From Deltaproteobacteria bacterium HGW-Deltaproteobacteria-19 (GTDB taxonomy: Bacteria > Desulfobacterota > Syntrophia > Syntrophales > PHBD01): a DNA stretch of 44,459 nt. Under the pieces are notes generated by a model that saw only the letters and a program-made list of their open reading frames with translations, did no database searches and was not told the origin of the DNA. How positions within the stretch are numbered: position 1 is the stretch's first letter; every line of letters begins with the position of its first letter. Location of the stretch: NCBI GenBank assembly GCA_002841865.1, contig PHBD01000026.1:1-44459 (forward strand), in the 5' to 3' direction. A program made the position numbers and the translations under genes. Shown one piece after another: positions 7,213 through 15,742 of the stretch.

Positions 7213-7820
7213 CCCTTTACCCGCTCTTCCTGCTCGTGGCCGCCCTGACCGTGCTCAGCCCGGGGCCGGGCGTCGTCATGACCCTCACCAATTCCCTTCG
7301 CTACGGCATGAAGGGATCCTTCGGCGGAATTCTCGGCATTGCCATCGGCGCCCTCGCGGTCGCCGCCATCTCGGCGACGAGCCTGGGGATCCTGTTGGCC
7401 GCCTCCGCCCTGGCATTCACGATCCTGAAGTTTATCGGGGCCGCCTACCTTTTCTACCTGGGCATCCGGCTCTGGCGCGCTCCGGCGATGCGCTTCCAGG
7501 AACCGGCGTCGCGCGAGGCCGGATTCGGCAGGCGTTTCCTGGAGGGGCTGTCCCTGCAGCTCACGAATCCCAAGGTGATCTTCTTTTTCCTTTCCATCTT
7601 TCCCCAGTTCATCGACCTCTCGAAGAACTACTGGACCCAGTTCGCCGTCCAGGTCCTGACGTACAGCTCCCTGGTCGTGGTCATCCACTGCCTGTACGCG
7701 CTGTTTGCCGGCACCGCCAGGCGCTGGCTCACCTCCGAGCGGGGCGGACGGGCCATCAACCGGCTGGGCGGGGCCACGTTCATGTTTTTCGGGGCCGCCC
7801 TGATCGCCGCCAAAAAGTGA
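7209..7820 (+). CDS. LysE/RhtB-family amino-acid exporter, 203 aa
   Basis: Inner-membrane exporter of the LysE superfamily, about six transmembrane helices. The family signature SPGPGVVMTLTNSLRYGMKGS (its first residues SPGPG are diagnostic) lies at about 17-37, and a conserved LTNPKVIFFFLSIFPQF stretch marks the central helices. Length is normal. The start overlaps the ogt stop by four bases. The exported compound (amino acid or analogue) is not predictable. Confidence 0.9.
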   Translation: MTLYPLFLLVAALTVLSPGPGVVMTLTNSLRYGMKGSFGGILGIAIGALAVAAISATSLGILLAASALAFTILKFIGAAYLFYLGIRLWRAPAMRFQEPASREAGFGRRFLEGLSLQLTNPKVIFFFLSIFPQFIDLSKNYWTQFAVQVLTYSSLVVVIHCLYALFAGTARRWLTSERGGRAINRLGGATFMFFGAALIAAKK

Positions 7821-7881
7821 ATATGCCGCCTCGGCCACAGCACGCTGTTCCGGTCAAGAAGCATCGGGAAAGGATTGTCAT

Positions 7882-8586
7882 TTGAAGGCTGCCGACATCC
7901 AGCGCCGGCTGCAGACGCTGGGCAACCCGGAGAGGGTCCGGATCCTGCAGCGGTTTTTCAAGACGGCCAAAGGGGAGTACGGCGAAGGGGACGTTTTCAT
8001 CGGCCTCTACGTCCCGGAGATCCGGGAACTCGCCCGGGAGTACGGGGATCTACCCCTGCCGGAGGTCGTCGATCTGCTCCATTCCCCCATCCACGAGGCA
8101 AGGCTTCTGGCGCTGCTCATCCTGGTCGACGCCCATGCGCGGGGAGACGCCGCAGCGCGGGAGCGGATCTACCGCCTGTACCTGGAGCACTCGCGGTTCA
8201 TCAACAACTGGGACCTGGTCGACGCCTCGGCCGGGCACATCGTGGGCCGTCATCTCCTGGAGCGCAGCCGCGCGCCGCTTCATGCCCTGGCGGTCTCCGG
8301 GCTGCTCTGGGACCGGAGGATCTCCGTAATGGCGACCTTCCACTTCATCAAGCGGGGGGAGTTCGCCGAGACGCTCCGCATCGCCGAGCGGCTCCTCCGG
8401 GATCGGGAGGACCTGATCCACAAGGCCGTCGGCTGGATGCTCCGGGAGATCGGCAAGCGCGACCGGGCGGCGGAAGAGGCATTTCTGAAGGTTCATTGCC
8501 GGATCATGCCGCGGACGATGCTCCGGTACGCCATCGAGAGGTTTCCCGGGGAGTTGAGACAGCGGTACCTGCGCGGGGAAGTATAG
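7882..8586 (+). CDS. alkD: AlkD-like DNA alkylation repair protein, 234 aa
   Basis: HEAT-repeat-like DNA glycosylase family that removes N3- and N7-alkylated purines. The signature INNWDLVDAS gives the W110-x3-D114 pair that corresponds to the catalytic Trp/Asp of Bacillus cereus AlkD, and R145/R146 in WDRRISVM lies where the third catalytic residue is expected. Alpha-helical repeats run through the whole chain. It starts with TTG, with GGGAAAGGA about ten bases upstream. It stands with ogt, suggesting an alkylation-repair group. Confidence 0.85.
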   Translation: MKAADIQRRLQTLGNPERVRILQRFFKTAKGEYGEGDVFIGLYVPEIRELAREYGDLPLPEVVDLLHSPIHEARLLALLILVDAHARGDAAARERIYRLYLEHSRFINNWDLVDASAGHIVGRHLLERSRAPLHALAVSGLLWDRRISVMATFHFIKRGEFAETLRIAERLLRDREDLIHKAVGWMLREIGKRDRAAEEAFLKVHCRIMPRTMLRYAIERFPGELRQRYLRGEV

Positions 8587-8646
8587 TAAGATCAATTGTG
8601 TGGCAGGACAAATCGATGAAACGGGGTCCTAAAGGAGGTGGACACC

Positions 8647-8958
8647 ATGATAACGGTACTGGTTCAATTCAAGCTCCCGCAACCGTTTACCCGTAAAAAG
8701 GCGAGAGAGGCCTTCTCGGCAACAGCTCCAAAGTATAGAGAGGTTCGGGGCCTCATCAGGAAGTACTACCTCCTATCGCAAGATGGCGGGACTGCGGGTG
8801 GTGTATATCTATGGAAGTCTCTGGAGGATGCAGAGCGTTTCTATACAAGTGAATGGAAAAACTTTATCCGCGAGAAATACGGGGTGCTTCCGTCGGTGAC
8901 TGTCTTTGAAAGCCCCGTCATTGTTGATAATGAAAATGGGAGCATCGTCAACGACTGA
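8647..8958 (+). CDS. YdhR-like putative monooxygenase, 103 aa
   Basis: Small dimeric alpha/beta-barrel protein of the YdhR/ABM type; the GGVYLWKSLEDAERFY stretch is typical. The ATG at 8647 is chosen because AAAGGAGG sits eight bases upstream; the in-frame GTG at 8638 overlaps that site. Enzymatic activity in this family is largely unproven. The gene is distinctly AT-richer than both neighbours, which suggests later acquisition. Confidence 0.75.
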   Translation: MITVLVQFKLPQPFTRKKAREAFSATAPKYREVRGLIRKYYLLSQDGGTAGGVYLWKSLEDAERFYTSEWKNFIREKYGVLPSVTVFESPVIVDNENGSIVND

Positions 8959-8985
8959 AATGGATTCGCAATTATATTTCCGGCC

Positions 8986-9849
8986 ATGAGACTAAAAGAC
9001 ATAACAAGTCGAACGATTCCTCCCCTTTCCTGGGCCGAGGGGGAGAACATCCCCTGGAACGACCCGGACTTCAGCCGGCGCATGCTGGCGGAGCATCTCT
9101 CCCAGGAGCACAACCTGGCCAGCCGCCGTTTCGAGATCATCGACCGGCAGGTCGGCTGGATTCATGGAGAACTGCTGAGCGGCCGGCCGACGCGGCTCCT
9201 GGAGCTGGCCTGCGGGCCCGGGCTGTACACGAGCCGCCTGGCCAGACTGGGGCATGCGTGTGTCGGCATCGACTACGCTCCTGAGCCGATCCGTTACGCC
9301 CGGGACACCACGGCGCACGAAGGCCTGGATTGCCGTTACCGGCTGGAGGATGTGCGAAACGCTGATTACGGCGGCGGTTACGGACTGGTCATGATGATCT
9401 TCGGCCAGTTCAATGTCTTCCGGAGAAGCGACGCGTGCCGGATCCTCGAGAAGGCCCTCTCCGCCCTTGCCCCGGATGGCATCTTGCTGCTTGAACCGCA
9501 GAAGTTCGACACGGTCATGAAACATGGGCAGGCGGGAAGCTCCTGGCATACCTGCGGCGAAGGCGGCGGCCTGTTTTCGGACCGCCCGCATCTCTGCCTG
9601 ACCGAAAGCTTCTGGGATACCGACGAGCTGGCGACCACGCAGCGCTTTTTCATCGTGGACGCCGGGACGGGAGCAGTAACCCGCCACGCAATGACCAGTG
9701 AAGCCTATACGGACGAACAGTTCCGGGATCTGCTCACCCGGGCGGGATTCGAAGACATCCGGTTTTACCCTTCCCTCGTGGGCGTCGAGGTGGAAGAGGA
9801 AAGCCAGTCCGCCAACCTGGCAATTGTCGCTCGAAAAGGCCGGAGATAA
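8986..9849 (+). CDS. class I SAM-dependent methyltransferase, 287 aa
   Basis: Rossmann-fold methyltransferase. Motif I is LLELACGPGLYTSRLA (71-86) followed by VGIDYAPEPI with the acidic residue binding the SAM ribose, then LEDVRNADY and the motif-IV-like strand VMMIFGQFNVF. An N-terminal helical region (residues 1-65) and a C-terminal beta-rich cap (about 195-260) may select the substrate, which is unknown. It starts 27 bases after the YdhR-like gene; the ribosome-binding site is weak. Confidence 0.85.
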   Translation: MRLKDITSRTIPPLSWAEGENIPWNDPDFSRRMLAEHLSQEHNLASRRFEIIDRQVGWIHGELLSGRPTRLLELACGPGLYTSRLARLGHACVGIDYAPEPIRYARDTTAHEGLDCRYRLEDVRNADYGGGYGLVMMIFGQFNVFRRSDACRILEKALSALAPDGILLLEPQKFDTVMKHGQAGSSWHTCGEGGGLFSDRPHLCLTESFWDTDELATTQRFFIVDAGTGAVTRHAMTSEAYTDEQFRDLLTRAGFEDIRFYPSLVGVEVEEESQSANLAIVARKGRR

Positions 9850-9929
9850 TTGGGGCAGCCGGAGCGGCCGCCCGCGGGAAGAGCGGCGGGGTCACACCGA
9901 CGGCGGCCGGCGGGTTGCGGGAGGATCGA

Positions 9930-10370
9930 ATGGAAACGAGAGAGCTTCTTGAAGGGGAACTGGACGACCTGCTCACCCTTTATTCGCAGATGCATGCATC
10001 CGACGATCCGCTGCCGGAAAGGCGGGAGGTGGAGGCCGTCTGGAGGCAGATCCGGGACAGCCGGTCCTTCCGGTACCTGGGCGTCTTCGTGGACGGGCGG
10101 CTCGTATCCTCCTGCACCCTGAGCATCATTCCGAATCTCAGCCGGGGCTGCCGGCCGTACGGCGTCATCGAAAACGTGGTCACCCACGCTGCACATCGCC
10201 GCAAGGGATACGGCACGGCTGTTCTGAAGGAAGCGCTGGCGCTGGCCCGGGAGAGCCGCTGTTACAAGGTCATGCTGTGCACAGGAAGAAAAAGCGAAGA
10301 AATCGGAACGTTCTACGAATCCGCCGGTTTCGACGGCCGGAGCAAGCGGGCGTTCCTGGCAAGGCCGTAG
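9930..10370 (+). CDS. GNAT-family N-acetyltransferase, 146 aa
   Basis: Compact single-domain acetyltransferase. The acetyl-CoA loop is HRRKGYGTAVL (about 91-101) after the strand VIENVVTH, with the C-terminal signature GTFYESAGF. The ATG at 9930 has GGGAGG five bases upstream; an in-frame TTG at 9915 overlaps that site. Convergent with the ATPase/GNAT fusion gene. Substrate unknown. Confidence 0.85.
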   Translation: METRELLEGELDDLLTLYSQMHASDDPLPERREVEAVWRQIRDSRSFRYLGVFVDGRLVSSCTLSIIPNLSRGCRPYGVIENVVTHAAHRRKGYGTAVLKEALALARESRCYKVMLCTGRKSEEIGTFYESAGFDGRSKRAFLARP

Positions 10371-10403
10371 CAGGACGCTCCGGGGCAGACGGAAAAGCAG
10401 TCC

Positions 10404-11894
10404 CTACCCGCCCGGTTCCGTTGATTTCTTGCCCGATTCTCCCATCCCCGCCTTCACGTAATCGAAGAGCAGCCTGCCGAATTCGTCGAAAAACTGCAGG
10501 CGGTCCGGATCGAAGGGGCAGTGGAGCCGCTGGAGCCTCAGGCTGTCGCCGTCCGGGGCCTCCCGGGGCCGGAGCCCCGAAAAAAAGAAGCCCGCCTCCT
10601 CCGCCCGCTTGCAGAGCAGGGCCGACGCCGGCTGCTCGAGGGGAAGATCGAGGTTCACCACCTCCGCGCCCGCGTACTCCGCGAGGTCGTCCGCAGCCCG
10701 GAGAAGCTCCGGCCACTGGCGCTCGTCGGCCCGCACCACCCGGATGATCCCCTTGAGCACGGTTTTGTCGAAGTCGATCCGGTACTCCCCCAACGCGGAG
10801 GCCGGGGCCTGATCGCCGAAGGTGCAGGCCTGGGCAAGGCATTCGTAGATGCGGGTGACAATCTCCCGGTGGCGGGGCGGGACATGGACCTTCACCGGCG
10901 GAGGGGAGTCGAAGTAGCGGAAGCAGTGGAGGCAGGACTCCCGCTGGGGCGGGGCCGTTTCGGAGCCGAGGGCCTTGAACAGCCTGGGAGGACTGGCGGC
11001 CAGGTCCAGGCCGCAGGGCCTTCCCCCCAGCCGCATCACGTCCCGCTGGCTGATGGCATGGCTGGTGACGGGATTGACGGACATTCCGAGCAGCCCCATC
11101 TCCAGGGCCCTGGCCTCGTTGGCCCTGGAAAGCGCGCCCATCAGCCCGCGGCCCCGGTGGGCCGGGTTGATCACCAGGAGGGCCGCCTCGGCCATGGGCG
11201 CCGGAGTCGGCCGCAGGATGCCGGCGTGCCCCACGACCTCGCCGCCGTCGGTCACGGCGACGGTGCTGGTCAGGCGGCCGCTGCCCACCAGGTGCAGGAG
11301 GCCTTCCGGCCGGTAAAAATTCTCGTTCTTGTAGGAGTAGCCGTAGGCCAGCCAGAAGATCCGGGCCACCTGGATGGCCTCCTCGGGTTTCATGGGCCGG
11401 ATCTCGTACTGCTGCGGGGGGGCCGGCGCGATCCTCGACGGCAGAGGTTCCGGCTCCGGTTCGGCGGGCGCAGCCAGCCGCTTGACGAGTCGCAGGGCCT
11501 TCCCCCGGCGGCCGAGGTTTTCAAACCGGGCCTCGTCCACCTCGTGACGGATGATCCGCAGCCCCAGGCCCCGGGCCGAAAACTCGTCGGCGGCCGTCCC
11601 GGAAACATCGGCCGGTTCCAGATCCGGGTCGAAGGGCAGCCCCTCGTCCCGGATGGACAGGACCAGCTCCGTCCGCCCGATCTCCGCCTTCAGGAAAATG
11701 TCTCCCGGCCGGCCGTCCGGATAGGCATGCTCGATGCTGTTGACGGAGGCCTCTTCGGCGGCCAGTTCCAGGCCCAGAATCTCTCTCTGGGAAAACCCGG
11801 CAGCCGAGGCCAGTTCCCGCACAAAGCCCCGGATCATCTCCAGGAAGCGCATGTCCGCCGGAACGGTTAGACGCACGATGGAAGAAGGGTTCAC
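10404..11894 (-). CDS. RsbW-like ATPase domain fused to GNAT acetyltransferase, 496 aa
   Basis: Residues 1-140 form a GHKL ATP-binding domain of the anti-sigma-factor serine kinase type: N-box EEASVNSIEHAY (47-58), G1-like IRDEGLPFDP (81-90), and G2-like ARGLGLRII (107-115). A Pro/Glu/Ala linker (141-160) leads to a GNAT domain (164-300) with acetyl-CoA loop NPAHRGRGLMGAL (243-255). Residues 300-496 look like a second, degenerate GNAT-type half. The GTG at 11894 is chosen because AGAGGAG lies seven bases upstream and the domain begins right there; the longer frame runs back into the divergent gene. The partner may be an anti-sigma-antagonist or an acetylated protein; unknown. Confidence 0.8.
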   Translation of the reverse strand: MNPSSIVRLTVPADMRFLEMIRGFVRELASAAGFSQREILGLELAAEEASVNSIEHAYPDGRPGDIFLKAEIGRTELVLSIRDEGLPFDPDLEPADVSGTAADEFSARGLGLRIIRHEVDEARFENLGRRGKALRLVKRLAAPAEPEPEPLPSRIAPAPPQQYEIRPMKPEEAIQVARIFWLAYGYSYKNENFYRPEGLLHLVGSGRLTSTVAVTDGGEVVGHAGILRPTPAPMAEAALLVINPAHRGRGLMGALSRANEARALEMGLLGMSVNPVTSHAISQRDVMRLGGRPCGLDLAASPPRLFKALGSETAPPQRESCLHCFRYFDSPPPVKVHVPPRHREIVTRIYECLAQACTFGDQAPASALGEYRIDFDKTVLKGIIRVVRADERQWPELLRAADDLAEYAGAEVVNLDLPLEQPASALLCKRAEEAGFFFSGLRPREAPDGDSLRLQRLHCPFDPDRLQFFDEFGRLLFDYVKAGMGESGKKSTEPGG

Positions 11895-11970
11895 CGGTTT
11901 TCTCCTCTGGAATGCCTGATGATGCCTCACCTGCAGGATCGCTCCCTGCCGCGGCGGGGATATCTTGCAT

Positions 11971-11999
11971 TTGACACGATCCGGCGGCGCCGTTATAGT
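11971..11999 (+). promoter_or_regulatory. sigma-70-type promoter for the C45 hydrolase gene
   Basis: TTGACA (11971-11976), a 17-base spacer and TATAGT (11994-11999). This is a near-consensus promoter pointing toward the gene at 12133, leaving a 5' leader of about 125 bases. Confidence 0.7.
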
Positions 12000-12132
12000 T
12001 CGCGAGTCAAGGGAAGCCGCATCAAGTTTCGAGCATATACCCGCAAACCCGCCGAAAAGCAAAGCGATGTCTCGATCCGATGGATGAGGTGCGATCCGCC
12101 CATCGGAATTCCCCGCCGGAAGGAGGTTTTCA

Positions 12133-13560
12133 ATGATCAGAAAAGCAATGCTCTCCCTTGCGATTGCAGCATGGATCTCCATGGCCCTTGCCGCGGCCGC
12201 CGCGGACGGCCCGGTCAAGAGCTACGGGAAGTCATACCGGTTCGAGCAGGACGGCTGGATCTATCTTCACATCGAGGGGGCGCCTTACGAACGGGGCATG
12301 CAGCACGGATTCCTCCTGGCGCCGGAGCTGGACAGGGTCCTGCGGAACATCCGTTCCCTGACGTATCTCGAAACGGGAAAGGAGTGGGACTTCTTCGTCC
12401 AGGCAGCGGACCGGCTCTTCACGCGCCGCCTCGATCCGGAATTCCTGGCTGAGATCAAGGGCATCGCCGCGGGGGCGCAGAAGGCGGGCGTCAGGATCAC
12501 CTGGAAAGAGGTGCTCGCCTGGAACGGATATGCGGAACTGACGGGCTACTGGTGGCCCAACGCCATGGCAAAATATCGATACGCAAACCGGATCCCCGCT
12601 GTGTCGGACCACTGCAGCGCCTTCATCGCCGCGGGCAAGGCGACGAAGGACGGCAAGATCGTCATGGCCCACAATACCTGGAACGATTTTCAGATCGGCC
12701 AATTCGCCAATCTCATCCTCGACATCCTTCCCGACAGGGGGTACCGGATCTTCATGCAGTCCGTTCCGGGCTACATCCACAGCAAAACCGACTTCTTCGT
12801 CACCGGGGCGGGGATTATGGGGACCGAGACGACCATCGGCGGATTCGGCATGTACAGGGAAAAGGCGGCGCCGGCGTTCTTCCGCGTCCGGAAGGCCATG
12901 CAGTACGCCTGGACGCTGGACGATTTCGTCCGCACCATGCGGCACAGGAACAGCGGCGGCTACGCCAACAGCTGGCTCCTGGCGGACACGAAAACGAACG
13001 AGATCATGCGGTTCGAGCTGGGGCTCGAATTCTACAACGTCGAGCGGACCAAAGACGGCTGGTTCATCGGCTTCAACGCCCCCCTGGATCCGCGGATCCG
13101 GAACCTGGAGTGCGGAAACACGGGATTCGCCGACATCCGCCGGCACCAGGGTGCCCGGCAGGTACGGCTTACCCAACTTATGAGGCAGCATGACGGGAAG
13201 ATCGACACGGAGACGGCCAGGCAGATCCTGGCGGACCACTACGACGTGTACCTGAAGAAGGACAATCCCTGCTCCCGGACGGTGGACGGCCACTACGAAC
13301 TGGACGACCGGGCCTTCATGAGCCAGCCCGGCCGCCCCCTTCCCTTCCAGCCCCGCGGCACGGTGGACGGAAAGGTCATGGACAGCGACATGGCCAAGGA
13401 CATGGCCTTCTGGGCCCGCTTCGGGAATTCCAGCGGGATGCCCTTCATAGCCGAGGAGTTCCTGAAGGAGAACATCCAGTGGGAGCATCTCCGCGGCTAC
13501 CTGGATGACCGGCCTTCCCGGCCCTGGTCGCTTTTCATGGCGGCGCAGAGAAACAATTGA
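12133..13560 (+). CDS. exported C45/phospholipase-B-like Ntn hydrolase, 475 aa
   Basis: Signal peptide (about residues 1-24, ending in AAAA-ADG) followed by an N-terminal-nucleophile hydrolase of the C45 peptidase/acyltransferase and phospholipase-B-like group. The expected autocatalytic site is before C161 in SDHCSAFIAAG; cleavage there would expose the nucleophilic cysteine. The family strand IVMAHNTWNDF follows, and a second Asn/Arg-rich block lies near YANSWLLAD. Strong GGAAGGAGG precedes the ATG. It acts on an amide or ester bond, probably in the periplasm; substrate unknown. It is divergent from the ATPase/GNAT fusion. Confidence 0.82.
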   Translation: MIRKAMLSLAIAAWISMALAAAAADGPVKSYGKSYRFEQDGWIYLHIEGAPYERGMQHGFLLAPELDRVLRNIRSLTYLETGKEWDFFVQAADRLFTRRLDPEFLAEIKGIAAGAQKAGVRITWKEVLAWNGYAELTGYWWPNAMAKYRYANRIPAVSDHCSAFIAAGKATKDGKIVMAHNTWNDFQIGQFANLILDILPDRGYRIFMQSVPGYIHSKTDFFVTGAGIMGTETTIGGFGMYREKAAPAFFRVRKAMQYAWTLDDFVRTMRHRNSGGYANSWLLADTKTNEIMRFELGLEFYNVERTKDGWFIGFNAPLDPRIRNLECGNTGFADIRRHQGARQVRLTQLMRQHDGKIDTETARQILADHYDVYLKKDNPCSRTVDGHYELDDRAFMSQPGRPLPFQPRGTVDGKVMDSDMAKDMAFWARFGNSSGMPFIAEEFLKENIQWEHLRGYLDDRPSRPWSLFMAAQRNN

Positions 13561-13593
13561 GGAAAGACCGGTGTGCCGCCCGGTGAATCATCT

Positions 13594-15597
13594 ATGAACC
13601 GCTTTCAGCTCACGTCGGAATTCCAGCCCGCCGGCGACCAGCCGCAGGCCATCGAGGCGCTGACGGAGGGCGTCCTCCGCGGCGATCCCCACCAGGTCCT
13701 CCTGGGGGTCACCGGCTCGGGGAAGACCTTCACCGTCGCCCAGGTCATCCAGGCGGTCCAGCGGCCCGCCCTGATCATGGCCCACAACAAGACCCTGGCG
13801 GCCCAGCTCTACGGCGAGTTCAAGTCCCTCTTCCCGGAGAACGCCGTCCACTATTTCGTCAGCTACTACGACTACTACCAGCCCGAGGCCTACCTCCCCA
13901 GCACGGACACCTATATAGAGAAGGACTCGTCCATCAACGAGGAGATCGACAAGCTGCGCCACGCCGCCACCCACGCCCTCTTCGAGCGGAGCGACGTGAT
14001 CATCGTGGCCAGCGTCTCCTGCATCTACGGCCTGGGGTCCCCCGAGTCCTACTCGGGAATGCAGGTGAACGTGGCGGAGGGCCTGGAGATCCCCCGGGAC
14101 GACCTGTTGCGCCACCTCGTGGAGATCCAGTACGAGCGGAACGACATCGACTTCCACCGGGGGACCTTCCGGGTCCGGGGGGACACGGTGGAGATCTTCC
14201 CGGCCTACGAAGAGGACCGGGCCGTCCGGATTGAGTTCTTCGGCGACGTCGTCGAGACCGTCTCCTGGGTTGACCCCCTGCGCGGGAAGAAGCTCATGAA
14301 GGTGGACAAGATGGCCATATACCCCGGGAGCCACTACGTCACGACGCGGGACAACCTCGTGCGGGCCGTGAAGGACATCCGGGTCGAACTGAAGGAGCGC
14401 CTGGCCTGGCTCAAGGACCAGGGGAAGCTCCTGGAGGTCCAGCGGCTGGAGCAGCGGACATCCTTCGACCTGGAGATGATGGAGGAGATGGGCTACTGCC
14501 AGGGAATCGAGAACTACTCACGGCACCTGACGGGCCGGAGACCCGGGGAGCCGCCGCCCACCCTCGTGGAGTACCTCCCGAAGGACGCCCTCATCATCGT
14601 CGACGAGAGCCACGCCACCATCCCCCAGCTGAACGGCATGTACCGGGGGGACCGCTCCCGGAAGGAGACCCTGGTGAACCACGGGTTCCGCCTGCCCTCG
14701 GCGCTGGACAACCGGCCGCTCCGCTTCGACGAGTATGAAAAATTCCCCCAGCAGCGCCTCTACATCTCCGCCACCCCTGCCGAGTACGAAATCAAGAAGG
14801 CCCGGGGACAAGTTGTCGAACAGATCATCCGGCCTACGGGGCTTATGGATCCGGAGCTCGCTGTCAAGCCCGTGGCGGACCAGGTGGACGACCTCCTGGC
14901 GGAGATCCGCGAGCGGACGGACCGGGGGGAGCGGGTCCTCGTGACGACCCTGACGAAGCGGATGGCGGAGCACCTGACCCGCTACTACGAAGAGCTGGGC
15001 GTCCGGGTCCGCTATCTTCACTCGGACATCCAGACCCTCGAGCGGGTGGCGATCATCCGGGACCTCCGTCTCGGCGAGTTCGATGTCCTGGTTGGGGTGA
15101 ATCTCCTCCGGGAGGGGCTGGACATCCCCGAGGTCTCCCTGGTGGCGATCCTGGACGCCGACAAGGAAGGATTCCTCCGGTCCGAGCGTTCGTTGATCCA
15201 GACCAGCGGCCGGGCCGCCCGGAACGTCGCCGGCCGGGTCATCCTCTACGCCGACCGGGAGACCCAGGCCATCCGGGCCTGCCTTTCGGAGACGAAACGC
15301 CGCCGGGAGCTCCAGCACCGCTACAACGAGGAGCACGGCATCACTCCCGAAACCATCCGGAAGGCCATCTCCGACGTCCTCTCCTCGGTCTACGAGGCGG
15401 ACTACGTCACCGTCCCCGTCGTGAAGGAGCCCGGGGCTGCCTACGGCACGGAAGAGGAGATCACCGCCGTCATCGAGCGCCTGAAAAAGGAGATGAAGGC
15501 CGCGGCGAAGGACCTGGAATTCGAAAAGGCCGCGGAGCTTCGGGACCGCATCAAGGAGTTGACTGCCATCATGCTGGCCATGGGGGAGATGGGCTGA
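13594..15597 (+). CDS. uvrB: excinuclease ABC subunit B
   Basis: DNA-damage recognition helicase of nucleotide excision repair, loaded by UvrA and partner of the UvrC nuclease. The chain has the N-terminal [11 protein letters not shown] Q-motif, Walker [11 protein letters not shown] (38-47), the DNA-gripping beta-hairpin ([15 protein letters not shown], starting near residue 91), the DESH Walker B, helicase motifs V and VI ([24 protein letters not shown]) and a C-terminal UVR coiled coil for UvrC binding. Full length at 667 aa. The ATG at 13594 matches the usual N-terminus; a GTG seven codons upstream (13573) is possible. Not in an obvious operon with uvrA or uvrC. Confidence 0.97.
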   Translation: MNRFQLTSEFQPAGDQPQAIEALTEGVLRGDPHQVLLGVTGSGKTFTVAQVIQAVQRPALIMAHNKTLAAQLYGEFKSLFPENAVHYFVSYYDYYQPEAYLPSTDTYIEKDSSINEEIDKLRHAATHALFERSDVIIVASVSCIYGLGSPESYSGMQVNVAEGLEIPRDDLLRHLVEIQYERNDIDFHRGTFRVRGDTVEIFPAYEEDRAVRIEFFGDVVETVSWVDPLRGKKLMKVDKMAIYPGSHYVTTRDNLVRAVKDIRVELKERLAWLKDQGKLLEVQRLEQRTSFDLEMMEEMGYCQGIENYSRHLTGRRPGEPPPTLVEYLPKDALIIVDESHATIPQLNGMYRGDRSRKETLVNHGFRLPSALDNRPLRFDEYEKFPQQRLYISATPAEYEIKKARGQVVEQIIRPTGLMDPELAVKPVADQVDDLLAEIRERTDRGERVLVTTLTKRMAEHLTRYYEELGVRVRYLHSDIQTLERVAIIRDLRLGEFDVLVGVNLLREGLDIPEVSLVAILDADKEGFLRSERSLIQTSGRAARNVAGRVILYADRETQAIRACLSETKRRRELQHRYNEEHGITPETIRKAISDVLSSVYEADYVTVPVVKEPGAAYGTEEEITAVIERLKKEMKAAAKDLEFEKAAELRDRIKELTAIMLAMGEMG

Positions 15598-15707
15598 GGG
15601 ATGCGGAGGAACGTGCCAATCCAATGCCCGAGGCAGCAGCCTGTGCCGTCGGCGTTTCCATCCCCCTCACAAGCCCCGACCATTCGGCAAGATTCTGCAC
15701 AAAAGTC

Positions 15708-15735
15708 TTGACGGATCGTCAAAATCCTGCATAAT
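15708..15735 (+). promoter_or_regulatory. promoter immediately upstream of the AAA/DUF4143 gene
   Basis: TTGACG (15708-15713), 16-base spacer and CATAAT (15730-15735). The predicted transcription start is at or within a base or two of the ATG at 15743, and no ribosome-binding sequence exists upstream, implying a leaderless message. Confidence 0.5.
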
Positions 15736-15742
15736 CGCCAGC

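Noticed and set aside
10521-11870. 449-codon plus-strand frame opposite the ATPase/GNAT fusion
   Set aside because: Antisense shadow; the minus-strand frame has recognisable motifs.
11895-12218. N-terminal extension of the ATPase/GNAT fusion
   Set aside because: It would run through the divergent promoter and into the next gene; the GTG at 11894 has a ribosome site and starts the domain.
13573-13593. GTG start for uvrB seven codons upstream
   Set aside because: Usual UvrB N-terminus begins at the ATG 13594; the alternative cannot be excluded but is less typical.
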